The notes below the pieces were generated by a model. That model was not told the DNA's origin and did not search any database. It saw only the letters and a program-made list of their open reading frames with translations. 64,000 nucleotides of DNA, taken from contig NZ_JAJNEC010000005.1 in NCBI RefSeq assembly GCF_021044425.1, positions 1,984,001 to 2,048,000 on the forward strand, given 5' to 3'. Below, in pieces: positions 36,695 through 45,370 of the stretch. Made by a program: the position numbers and the translations under genes. The stretch is from Niabella pedocola (GTDB lineage: Bacteria; Bacteroidota; Bacteroidia; Chitinophagales; Chitinophagaceae). Within the stretch, counting starts at the first letter, position 1; every line of letters starts with the position of its first letter.

Positions 36695-38983
36695 CTATTT
36701 TGCCGGCCGGGGTGCCATTATGAACTGTAATACGCCTCCCCTTAAAATATCACTGTGCTTCAGCGACAGCCCGTTGAAGGTTTGCCCATTCAACAGCACT
36801 TTTGACACATATACATTTTTATCGCTTTGATTTTTTACATCAATGGTAAATGTTTTTCCGTTCTCAAGGGTAAGCACCGCTTTTTTTATGGCCGGACTTC
36901 CCAGCTGGTAGTCTTCCGCGCCCGGTGCAAAGGGATAAAAGCCAAGCGTACTGAAAATATACCATGCGCTCATCTGTCCGCAATCATCATTACCGCCTAA
37001 TCCATCAACGGCCGGTTGATATTGTTTCTTCAGGATCATGCGCACCCGCTCCTGTGTTTTCCAGGGCTGACCGGTAAAATTATACAGGTAGGCCACGTGA
37101 TGCGATGGCTCGTTCCCATGCACATAGTTACCGATAATACCGTCGCGGGTAATATCTTCCGTTTCCTCAAAAAACTTATCCGGCAGGTGCATGGAAAACA
37201 GGGAATCCAGGTGGGGTAGGAACCGTTTTTCACCGCCCATCGCCGCAATCATTCCCTTCGGATCCTGGGGTACAAACAAACTGAAGTTCCAGGCATTTCC
37301 CTCAATAAAGCCCTGCCCATGTGTAGAGAGCACATCAAATTCTTTACGGAAACTTCCATCACTAAGCCGCGGACGCATGTACCCAATGGATGCATCAAAT
37401 ACCTGCTTCCAGTTTTGCGAACGTTTGATAAACGTGTCATATACATCCATCCTTCCCAGTTTCTTTGCTGCCTGGGCCAGGCTCCAGTCGTCGAAAGCAT
37501 ATTCCATGGTGGTGGAAACCGAATTGGGCCGCACATCATCCGGTACATAGCCTTTTTGCAGGTAAGCATCCAGTCCGTCATAATACCGCACATTGGCCGT
37601 TTGAATGCAGGCATCCAATGCCTTGTTGGCGTCAAAATCTGCCGTTCCTTTTACAATGGCATCGGCAATTACCGGAACACTGTGGTAACCGCTCATACAC
37701 CAGTTTTCATTGGCGTAATGGCTCCATACCGGCAGCATTTTATGTACGCTTTGCTGCTGGTGTGCCAGCATGCTGCGGATCATGTCGTTGTTCCGTTTGG
37801 GTTGCACCAGATTAAAGAAGGGATGCAGCGCCCGGTAGGTGTCCCAAAGCGAAAAGGTGGTATAGTTTGTAAATTCCTCTGCTTTGTGCACGTTCTGATC
37901 GAGGCCCTTATACTCCCGGTTCTGATCCATGTATACTGTTGGACTTAAGAAGGCATGGTACATGGCCGTATAAAAATTCACCTGGTCTTCCTTGTTCAGG
38001 GCTTCTATTTTGATGCGGCCCAGTTCTTCATTCCATTGATCCTGCCCTTTCTTTTTGATCCTTTCAAAATCCTGTCCGGAGGTTTCCGCCAAAAGATTTT
38101 CGAGGGCATTGCGGGTACTTACGGGCGAAAGTGCAAACCGGATCCCGATCTTTTCACCGGCCTCCGTTCCAAAGTCGAAATGTGCACGGATCTGTTCGCC
38201 GGCCATTTCGGGGAAGTTCTTTGTCTGATCGAACCGTTTGTAAAATCCTTTATACGGATAGGTTTTGAAATTGGCAAATCCATAAGAACGGAACGGTTTT
38301 GAAAAAACCATTGCAAAGTATACTGTACGGGTGCGTGCCCAGCCATTGGTTTGTTTAAACCCGGTAATGAGCGTGTCGTTCTCCACGCGTACAAAGGTCC
38401 ATACATTTTTATCGGCATAGTTATAAATCCCGTGCATCAGGTCAAGAATGATATGGGCGTCTTCCGACTGCGGAAACGTATACTGATGTACCCCTACACG
38501 GGTTGTTGTGGTAAGTTCCGCGAGGATATCATGGTCCTCCAGCTTTACTTTATAATAATTGGGTTCCGCCGTTTCGGTAGCATGACGAAAGCGGCTGCGG
38601 TACCCTGTTTCGGGATTGGCTGCCGTTCCGGGGTTTAACTGAAGCGGCCCGGTGGTAGGCATGATCAGGAAATCGCCCAGGTCTGAATGACCGGTTCCGC
38701 TGAAATGTGTGTGGCTAAAGCCCACGATGGTGGGATCATCATACTGGTAACCGGCGCAATATTTATAAACATCTGCATTATACTTCCCGTTTACATCGTA
38801 GGGAAGCGTGTCCGTATCCGGACTTAGCTGTACAGCACCAAAAGGAACCGTAGCTCCCGGAAACGTATGTCCCATTTTGCGCGTTCCGATCAATGGATTT
38901 ACATATTGAATCAATTGGTCCTGGCCCATTACGGTCTGTGTAAACAACAGCACCAGTATATAAAAGCAAAATCGTTTTTTCAT
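36695..38983 (-). CDS. glycoside hydrolase family 92 (alpha-mannosidase type)
   Basis: 762 residues from the ATG of 38983; the frame extends to 39145 without a signal. The signal peptide is MKKRFCFYILVLLFTQTVMG. GH92 marks in order: YVNPLIGTRKMGHTFPGATV, GFSHTHFSGTGHSDLGDF, FSLWDTYRALHPFFNLVQP, MLPVWSHYANENWCMSGYHS, GNEPSHHVAYLYN (general-acid Glu region) and GNDDCGQMSAWYIFSTLGFY. Family enzymes are calcium-dependent exo-alpha-mannosidases acting on N-glycans or mannans. It is convergent with the DeoR gene and has no SusCD of its own nearby. Confidence 0.95.
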   Translation of the reverse strand: MKKRFCFYILVLLFTQTVMGQDQLIQYVNPLIGTRKMGHTFPGATVPFGAVQLSPDTDTLPYDVNGKYNADVYKYCAGYQYDDPTIVGFSHTHFSGTGHSDLGDFLIMPTTGPLQLNPGTAANPETGYRSRFRHATETAEPNYYKVKLEDHDILAELTTTTRVGVHQYTFPQSEDAHIILDLMHGIYNYADKNVWTFVRVENDTLITGFKQTNGWARTRTVYFAMVFSKPFRSYGFANFKTYPYKGFYKRFDQTKNFPEMAGEQIRAHFDFGTEAGEKIGIRFALSPVSTRNALENLLAETSGQDFERIKKKGQDQWNEELGRIKIEALNKEDQVNFYTAMYHAFLSPTVYMDQNREYKGLDQNVHKAEEFTNYTTFSLWDTYRALHPFFNLVQPKRNNDMIRSMLAHQQQSVHKMLPVWSHYANENWCMSGYHSVPVIADAIVKGTADFDANKALDACIQTANVRYYDGLDAYLQKGYVPDDVRPNSVSTTMEYAFDDWSLAQAAKKLGRMDVYDTFIKRSQNWKQVFDASIGYMRPRLSDGSFRKEFDVLSTHGQGFIEGNAWNFSLFVPQDPKGMIAAMGGEKRFLPHLDSLFSMHLPDKFFEETEDITRDGIIGNYVHGNEPSHHVAYLYNFTGQPWKTQERVRMILKKQYQPAVDGLGGNDDCGQMSAWYIFSTLGFYPFAPGAEDYQLGSPAIKKAVLTLENGKTFTIDVKNQSDKNVYVSKVLLNGQTFNGLSLKHSDILRGGVLQFIMAPRPAK

Positions 38984-39266
38984 TCCGGTAAATTTAGGAC
39001 ATGTTTGCTTTATTTGGAAACAAAAGGCTGCCGCTGCAATTATTTTAGCGGCACCGCCGGTCAGATTCCGTTTACCGGTGCAGGGCCAGGCATTCCACAA
39101 GTTTAAAATGCCGGTTGCCGGCCCAGGCTGAAGCCGGCGGTTCATGCACCGGCAGCCCCGCGGTTAAACAAAAACGCTCTTTTGTTAAGCCGGATCCTTC
39201 GCGCATTAAGCGCCCGTTCCTTTTGCTTGTTCACGCCCTCAATTTTACGGTTTAAAAATAAAAAAG

Positions 39267-40442
39267 ATGAAACAACTTGCATGTAAACCGCTACTGATCC
39301 TGCTACTGGCAGGGGGCATCGCCTCCTGTAAAAAACCGGATTCGATCAAAATCCCCGGTCAGGAATTTGATCTGGACCTGTTTGAACAAAACATTAAAAA
39401 TGCCCTGACCGGTAAAACCGTCGGGTTCAGCTACAGTATTTCCCAAAACGGCCAGCAAAAGAAAAAAGGCGCCGGCGGCGCGGCGGTGGCCTCCTGGGAT
39501 ACCCGCACCGGACAGGCCGTACCGCACGCTTATAATAAGCGCCAGGATCTCGCCAGCTGCAGCAAAACCTTTACCGCACTTACCCTGCTGCGGCTGCTGC
39601 AGGATAAAGGACTTTCCGAAAAGGCCCTGCTCATCGACTACCTGCCCTCGTTCTGGAAAAGCCCGGCCTGGAGCTTTAACGACATCAGTTTTGAAATGCT
39701 GTTGCGCCATGAAACGGGTATGTTACCCAGCGGGCTGGACTATTTTTCTTTAAAGAAAAAGGTGGAGGACGGGGGTATTTATCTTCATGGAAGTTACGAC
39801 TACCAAAATGTTAATTATGCCTTTTTAAGGATCGCCATTGCCTACCTCAGTCATCCGCTTGAACTGAATTTACTGGAGTTTCAATATGTCAGCTTCCCCA
39901 CCGAAGCCACCGAAAAAGCCCTGGAAACCGCCATTAACAATTATTATATCGATGAAGTGAACAAAAAAGTATTTGCGCCCTGCGGCATTCCTTATACCTA
40001 TCCCAAGCCCGATGGCGAAACAAATCCCACCATGAATTATAATTTTACGACTCAGGACCCGGGATGGAACAAAGGCGATATGACCCGCTATGCCGGCAGC
40101 GCAGGCTGGAGACTTTCTGCAGAAGAGCAGAATAATATACTGGCCCACCTAAGGTATACGGAAGACATTCTGAACAAGCACTGGAAAAAGAAAATGAACG
40201 ACCGCGCATTGGGCTGGAGTGGTACCCCCGATGTTAAGAGCGGAAAGGCGTATTACCACGGCGGTTATTTTGAAGATAAATATCCCCCCAATAGTGCGGC
40301 AGATCCAAAAGGCCGGGGCTGCTATACCATTCATGTACTGTTTCCGAATAATATTGAAGCGGCCGTTCAGGTTAACTCTTTAAAAGGAACGCTTAATATG
40401 GAAAATGTGGTGATACCGGCTTACAATAATGCCTGGAAATAG
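39267..40442 (+). CDS. serine hydrolase, beta-lactamase class C/esterase family (lipoprotein)
   Basis: 391 residues. MKQLACKPLLILLLAGGIASC is a lipoprotein signal (CKKPDS after it). The catalytic Ser-x-x-Lys is in DLASCSKTFTALTLLRLLQDKG; the second element is YDYQNVNYAFLRIA (Tyr-x-Asn) and the third looks like KAYYHGGYF. Members are peptidases, esterases or beta-lactamase homologues acting outside the cytoplasm; the substrate is unknown. A good terminator lies just after. It stands alone. Confidence 0.83.
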   Translation: MKQLACKPLLILLLAGGIASCKKPDSIKIPGQEFDLDLFEQNIKNALTGKTVGFSYSISQNGQQKKKGAGGAAVASWDTRTGQAVPHAYNKRQDLASCSKTFTALTLLRLLQDKGLSEKALLIDYLPSFWKSPAWSFNDISFEMLLRHETGMLPSGLDYFSLKKKVEDGGIYLHGSYDYQNVNYAFLRIAIAYLSHPLELNLLEFQYVSFPTEATEKALETAINNYYIDEVNKKVFAPCGIPYTYPKPDGETNPTMNYNFTTQDPGWNKGDMTRYAGSAGWRLSAEEQNNILAHLRYTEDILNKHWKKKMNDRALGWSGTPDVKSGKAYYHGGYFEDKYPPNSAADPKGRGCYTIHVLFPNNIEAAVQVNSLKGTLNMENVVIPAYNNAWK

Positions 40443-40491
40443 AACACCGCCGGGAAAGCGATCGCTATCCTGTTCGGAAAAACAAAAAGGG

Positions 40492-40530
40492 ACCGGGAAC
40501 CTCTTTTTAGATTCCCGGTTCTTTTTTCTT
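40492..40530 (+). terminator. terminator after the serine hydrolase gene
   Basis: Stem ACCGGGAA / TTCCCGGT with a 12-nt loop, then TCTTTTTTCTT; 50 bp after the stop at 40442 and just before the next gene. Confidence 0.8.
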
Positions 40531-40557
40531 AGTTTCTGACTATATTGCAAGCTGCAA

Positions 40558-42084
40558 ATGCCCCTGTTAAGTCCGGCTATATCATCTCTTGCCCGTATGC
40601 GTCAATGGCGTATTGATGGTTGGCGCAGCCACCCGCTGGATGCGCAACGGGAGGTGTTGCAAAACCTGGTTACCTCTGCTCAGTACACGGAATTCGGAAG
40701 GAAATATCATTTCAGCAACCTGTATAATATCCGCGATTTTAAAAAAGCCGTTCCCATCCATGAATACAACGACCTCAAGCCTTATATAGAGCGTTGTATG
40801 AACGGGGAACAAAACCTGCTCTGGAATTCACCCATTGTGTGGTTTGCAAAAAGCAGCGGTACCAGCGGCGATAAAAGTAAGTTCATTCCCATCAGCGAAG
40901 AAAGCCTGGAAGACTGCCACTACAAAGCGGCAAAGGATGTGCTGACGATGTACTATCAGTTTAAACCCGATAGTACCATGCTTACCGGAAAAGGCCTGGT
41001 ATTGGGCGGAAGCCATAACATCAATGCGTTAAATGAGGAAGCCCAGTTTGGCGACCTGAGTGCGGTGTTGCTGCAAAACAGTCCCTTTTGGGGGCATTGG
41101 CTCCGGACACCCGAACTCAGTATTGCATTGATGGAGGACTGGGAAACCAAACTTGAAAAAATAGCAGCGCAGGCTATTACTGAAAACGTTACGTCCGTAA
41201 GCGGTGTGCCTACCTGGACGCTGGTGCTTTTTAAACGGATCCTGGAAATCACGGGTAAACCGACCATCGCCGATGTATGGCCGGGGCTTGAATTGTATAT
41301 GCACGGAGGCGTTTCCTTTACGCCTTACCGCGAGCAGTTTAAAAAGCTCGTAGGAAAAGAGATCCACTATCTCGAAACCTATAATGCCAGCGAGGGGTTC
41401 TTTGCCGCACAGGAGGTTCCGGGAGAAGAAGGCATGCTGCTGTTCACCGATCACGGTATTTTTATGGAGTTTATGCCTGTGGGCGAATACGGCAGCGCGC
41501 AGCCCCAAACGATTGGCCTGAAGGATGTAGACCTGCATACCAACTATGCCCCGGTGATCAGCACCAATGGCGGACTTTGGCGGTACCTGCTGGGCGATAC
41601 CATTCGTTTTATATCAAAAGATCCCTTTAAGATCATTGTTTCCGGCAGGGTCCGGCATTTTATCAATGCCTTTGGTGAAGAGGTGATCATAGATAATACA
41701 GACAGGGCCATCCATATGGCCTGTGCCGAAACAGGTGCTATCGTAAATGATTATACCGCCGCGCCGGTTTATTTTTCCGATGCCGGCAATGGCGGTCATG
41801 AGTGGCTGATCGAATTTGAGAAAACACCGGAAAATATAGCAGCGTTTATAACAAGCCTCGATGCGGCACTCCAATCGATCAACAGCGATTATGAGGCCAA
41901 GCGTCATAAAGATATCGCCTTAAAAATGCCCATCGTACATGCGTTGCCCAAAGGTTTTTTTATCGAATGGTTGCATCACCAGGGAAAATTGGGAGGACAG
42001 CATAAAGTACCCCGTTTAAGCAATGACCGCCATACGCTTGAAGCGGCCCTTGCTTTCCATAAAGCACAGGGGACTACTTCCTGA
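40558..42084 (+). CDS. GH3 auxin-responsive-promoter family acyl-adenylate enzyme
   Basis: 508 residues, cytoplasmic. The ATP-binding loop WFAKSSGTSGDKSKFIPIS is the signature of the GH3 branch of the ANL-type adenylating enzymes; VSGVPTWTLVLFKRIL, YNASEGFFAAQEVPG and LLGDTIRFISKDPFKIIVSGR follow in the expected order. In plants these conjugate amino acids to hormones; the bacterial function is unknown. Its 3' end overlaps the convergent MmcQ gene by 11 bp. Confidence 0.87.
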   Translation: MPLLSPAISSLARMRQWRIDGWRSHPLDAQREVLQNLVTSAQYTEFGRKYHFSNLYNIRDFKKAVPIHEYNDLKPYIERCMNGEQNLLWNSPIVWFAKSSGTSGDKSKFIPISEESLEDCHYKAAKDVLTMYYQFKPDSTMLTGKGLVLGGSHNINALNEEAQFGDLSAVLLQNSPFWGHWLRTPELSIALMEDWETKLEKIAAQAITENVTSVSGVPTWTLVLFKRILEITGKPTIADVWPGLELYMHGGVSFTPYREQFKKLVGKEIHYLETYNASEGFFAAQEVPGEEGMLLFTDHGIFMEFMPVGEYGSAQPQTIGLKDVDLHTNYAPVISTNGGLWRYLLGDTIRFISKDPFKIIVSGRVRHFINAFGEEVIIDNTDRAIHMACAETGAIVNDYTAAPVYFSDAGNGGHEWLIEFEKTPENIAAFITSLDAALQSINSDYEAKRHKDIALKMPIVHALPKGFFIEWLHHQGKLGGQHKVPRLSNDRHTLEAALAFHKAQGTTS

Positions 42085-42400
42085 TCTTTGCTACCAGGTT
42101 ATACGAATCGGTGATCCATTCTTTTAACAGGCGGTTGGAAACCGATCCATCCACAACAATGGTATTCCAGTGTTTTTTATTCATATGATAGCCCGGCAGT
42201 ACAGAGGTATACTGTTCTCTTAACTCCTCGGCTTTTTCGGGATCGCATTTTACGTTAAACTGCAGGGGATCATGATCCAGCCCGGTCAGCAGGAATATTT
42301 TCCCGTTTACCTTAAACACAAGCGTTTCCGGCCCAAAGGGAAACCCCTCTTCTACAAATGGTTGCTGCAAACAATATTCCCGTAGCTCTTCGATATTCAT
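42074..42400 (-). CDS. MmcQ/YjbR family protein
   Basis: 108 residues with the CyaY-like fold layout of the MmcQ/YjbR family: EELREYCLQQPFVEEGFPFG, KVNGKIFLLTGLDHDP, QFNVKCDPEKAEELREQY, YHMNKKHWNTIVVDGS (Asn-Lys-Lys-His-Trp is characteristic), and KEWITDSYNLV. The family is called DNA-binding but its role is unclear. It is the last gene of the kdsD-manC-exonuclease operon. Confidence 0.85.
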   Translation of the reverse strand: MNIEELREYCLQQPFVEEGFPFGPETLVFKVNGKIFLLTGLDHDPLQFNVKCDPEKAEELREQYTSVLPGYHMNKKHWNTIVVDGSVSNRLLKEWITDSYNLVAKIRK

Positions 42401-42406
42401 ACCGTG

Positions 42407-43129
42407 CTATTTGTATTCAATATGCTGTTCGTTGATCAGCGGCTCGCCGTTCATTCTCAAAAAAATCTGTGCCACCGTAACCACATCTTTCTGGCAATAG
42501 GTTACAATGCGCTCAATTTGCTGCTCCTTATAAAAAACATCCGCTACCATGCTTCCGTCGATATCATCTTTTGGAGTAGGTACCCCCAGAGCATGGGCCA
42601 ACAGGTTCAGCGTGGTATAACTTTTAAAGTCGCCAAATTTCCAAAGCTCCATCGTATCCAGGTGATTTACCTCCCAGGGCTTCTTCCCGGCAGTGTTCAA
42701 AAGCAAGGGAATGGAAACACCATTGATCAGCATCCTGCGGCACAGGTAAGGAAAGTCAAATTCCTTCCCGTTGTGGGCGCAAAGATATTTTTGCTCATTT
42801 GCGGAGAATTTCTGCAGCATTTCCGAAAAAGACTGCAACAGCTGCTTTTCATCATTTCCGTAAAAGGACTTCATGATCATTTTCCGCTGGCCGGTGCTCC
42901 CCTGCACAACACCGCAGCTAATGCAAACAATCTTACCAAACTCGGCATAAATACCTGCCCGCTCATATATGCTTTCAGGCGTTTCTTCCTCCCGGTTCCG
43001 TAAAAGGGTGCCGGCCTTCCGTTCCCACAAATGCTTCCAGGCTTCCGGTACCTCACTAAAAGAAGCATACTGCGGCACAGTTTCTATGTCCAGGAAAAGA
43101 ATGGACTGAACGGGGTATTGCGAGAGCAT
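42407..43129 (-). CDS. DEDDy 3'-5' exonuclease (PolB-exonuclease-like)
   Basis: 240 residues. ExoI motif ILFLDIETVPQ (Asp, Glu), ExoII KYLCAHNGKEFDFPYLCRRM (Asn-x-x-x-Phe-Asp) and ExoIII YCQKDVVTVAQIF (Tyr-x-x-x-Asp) give a complete DEDDy set. It resembles predicted 3'-5' exonucleases related to the PolB exonuclease domain. It degrades DNA or RNA 3' ends, target unknown. It follows manC by 1 bp. Confidence 0.85.
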   Translation of the reverse strand: MLSQYPVQSILFLDIETVPQYASFSEVPEAWKHLWERKAGTLLRNREEETPESIYERAGIYAEFGKIVCISCGVVQGSTGQRKMIMKSFYGNDEKQLLQSFSEMLQKFSANEQKYLCAHNGKEFDFPYLCRRMLINGVSIPLLLNTAGKKPWEVNHLDTMELWKFGDFKSYTTLNLLAHALGVPTPKDDIDGSMVADVFYKEQQIERIVTYCQKDVVTVAQIFLRMNGEPLINEQHIEYK

Positions 43130-43130
43130 G

Positions 43131-44210
43131 TTATAGATATTTTTCGTCCTTGTTTCGCTTTACATCTGCAACATAATTTTTGATCTCCTGTTCCTGGTCC
43201 TTTTTGCAGATCAGCAGTACATCTTCCGTATCCGCCACAATAAAATCTTCGAGCCCCTGCAGCACCACCAGCTTTCCGCCAGGCACATGGATCATACAGT
43301 TATGCGTATCGTATACCATTACATTCTGGCCCACAACCGCATTATCAAAATAGTCCTTGCTCATGTTCTCAAAGGCGCTCTTCCAGGTACCCAGGTCACT
43401 CCAGGTAAAAGAGGCCGGTATTACATAAACATTTGATGCCTTTTCCATAATTCCAAAATCGATGGAAATATTGGAGCATTGCGCATAAATCTCCTGGATC
43501 ACCTTGGCTTCTTCCGGCGTATTGAATTGCTCCTGATAGGCCGCAAACACTTCATGGATCTCCGGCAGGTGTTTTTCAAACGCGGCAATAACGTTTTTCA
43601 CTTTCCAGGTAAAGATACCCGAATTCCATAAAAAATCCCCGCTCTTTACAAACACTTTCGCCAGCTCCAGGTTGGGCTTTTCTGTAAAGGTCTTAACCTT
43701 ATAAATACCCGGAGCCGCTTCAATGGTTTCATGCTGTATATACCCGTATCCCGTATTCGGATTCCGGGGTTTAATACCCAGGGTTACCAGTGCATTCACG
43801 GATTCTACGAATTTCAATGCATTTTCCACCGTGTCATTAAACGCTTCATCTTCCAGTATTAAATTATCCGAAGGGGCGGCGATCATGATCGCTTCCGGAT
43901 CCTTTTTCTGAATTTTAAAGGCGATATAGGCGATACAGGGCGCGGTGTTTTTCCGGAAAGGCTCCGTTACGATATTCGCTGCCGGAAGATCCGGTAACTG
44001 GTGCGTTACAATATCTTTATATTCTTCAGAGGTTACTACAAAAATATTTTCGGCCGGTACAATTTTATTATACCGGGCAAACGTAGACTGGATCAGCGTT
44101 TTGCCGGTATTTAATATATCCAGAAACTGTTTGGGATAGTTTGTCCGGCTTTTGGGCCAGAACCTGCTTCCGATTCCCCCCGCCATTATTGCAACATAAC
44201 GGTTACTCAT
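43131..44210 (-). CDS. manC: mannose-1-phosphate guanylyltransferase
   Basis: 359 residues. The nucleotidyltransferase start RYVAIMAGGIGSRFWPKSRT with YPKQFLDI, then FVVTSEEYKDIV, EPFRKNTAPCIAYIA, NPNTGYGYIQ and FTEKPNLELAKVF identify GDP-mannose pyrophosphorylase; no C-terminal isomerase domain is present at this length. It makes GDP-mannose for surface polysaccharide and glycoprotein. It lies 10 bp after kdsD. Confidence 0.95.
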   Translation of the reverse strand: MSNRYVAIMAGGIGSRFWPKSRTNYPKQFLDILNTGKTLIQSTFARYNKIVPAENIFVVTSEEYKDIVTHQLPDLPAANIVTEPFRKNTAPCIAYIAFKIQKKDPEAIMIAAPSDNLILEDEAFNDTVENALKFVESVNALVTLGIKPRNPNTGYGYIQHETIEAAPGIYKVKTFTEKPNLELAKVFVKSGDFLWNSGIFTWKVKNVIAAFEKHLPEIHEVFAAYQEQFNTPEEAKVIQEIYAQCSNISIDFGIMEKASNVYVIPASFTWSDLGTWKSAFENMSKDYFDNAVVGQNVMVYDTHNCMIHVPGGKLVVLQGLEDFIVADTEDVLLICKKDQEQEIKNYVADVKRNKDEKYL

Positions 44211-44220
44211 AGTTCTTTTT

Positions 44221-45183
44221 TTATATCAATCCTTCCTTTAGCAGGTCGTGTATGTGAATAATACCTAAAAAACGTTTTCCTTCCACAACCGCCAGCTGTG
44301 TGATAGAATTTCTCCGCATGATGTCGAGGGCAGATACGGCCAGCTCTCCCGGCTCGATGGTTTTAGGATGCCGCGTCATAATATTTTGAGCCACGGTGCC
44401 TTCAATATCCGTATTCTTTTCCAACATTCTCCGGAGATCTCCGTCTGTTATAATGCCTACCAGCTCTTTTTGTTCATTTACAACCGCTGTAACTCCCAAT
44501 CTTTTCCGGGTGATTTCAACAATCACCTCTTTCAGCGACTGGTTCTCATAAACCATGGGCCGTTCATTTCCCGGAAATACATCCGCAACACTCAGATATA
44601 GTTTTTTCCCGAGTGTTCCTCCTGGATGAAATTTGGCAAAATCATCATCCTTAAAACCCTTCAGGTCCATCAAACAGGTGGCCAATGCATCCCCCATCAC
44701 CATCTGCGCCGTAGTACTGGATGTGGGTGCCAGGTTATTCGGACAGGCTTCCTGATTAACCGTTGTATTTAAAACCAGGTCTGCCTGCTGGGCAAGATAA
44801 GAATTTGTATTTCCCACGATGGCGATCAGCTTATTTCCAAAATTTTTCACCAGTGGCACCAGTGCTTTTATTTCCGGGCTGTACCCGCTTTTGCTGAGAA
44901 TGATTACCACATCCGACTCCTGCACCATTCCAAGGTCTCCATGCAGGGCATCTGCCGCATGCATAAAAATGGACGGCGTTCCGGTGGAATTAAACGTAGC
45001 CACGACCTTCTGCGCAACCAGGGCGCTTTTTCCTATTCCGCTGAAAACCACACGTCCCGTGCAGTTATGAATCAGCAAAACCGCTTGCTTAAAATCATCA
45101 TTCAATAAAAGCTGTACTTCATTAAGCGCGTCGGCCTCTAATTGGAATGTCTTTCTGGCGCGTTGTAAAATATTGTCACTCAT
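44221..45183 (-). CDS. kdsD: KpsF/GutQ-type arabinose-5-phosphate isomerase
   Basis: 320 residues. SIS domain (about 35-170): VVFSGIGKSALVAQKVVATF, DVVIILSKSGYSPEIKALVP and NLAPTSSTTAQMVMGDALA. Two CBS domains (about 205-320) follow HPGGTLGKKLYL. It turns ribulose-5-phosphate into arabinose-5-phosphate, the first step to KDO for lipopolysaccharide. It heads the operon and has an exact -7 box 26 bp upstream. Confidence 0.94.
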   Translation of the reverse strand: MSDNILQRARKTFQLEADALNEVQLLLNDDFKQAVLLIHNCTGRVVFSGIGKSALVAQKVVATFNSTGTPSIFMHAADALHGDLGMVQESDVVIILSKSGYSPEIKALVPLVKNFGNKLIAIVGNTNSYLAQQADLVLNTTVNQEACPNNLAPTSSTTAQMVMGDALATCLMDLKGFKDDDFAKFHPGGTLGKKLYLSVADVFPGNERPMVYENQSLKEVIVEITRKRLGVTAVVNEQKELVGIITDGDLRRMLEKNTDIEGTVAQNIMTRHPKTIEPGELAVSALDIMRRNSITQLAVVEGKRFLGIIHIHDLLKEGLI

Positions 45184-45209
45184 TTATATATCGCCTCGTT
45201 AAGAAAACA

Positions 45210-45217
45210 CAAATGTA
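45210..45217 (-). promoter_or_regulatory. -7 box TACATTTG for the kdsD operon
   Basis: On the minus strand, an exact TAnnTTTG match 26 bp before the ATG at 45183. A TTTG lies about 15 bp further upstream, shorter than the usual spacing. Confidence 0.5.
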
Positions 45218-45370
45218 TTATTTATATGGGCACAAAAAACTTTAACCATTAATATTTTAAAAGCAGGCCAACCTTAGCTAAATTCGCTACCCGAAAATTT
45301 TTTTTTTCTGAATATCCGGCGTATCTTTTAAGGATATTGATCGACTATTAAAATCTTTTATATTACAGAA

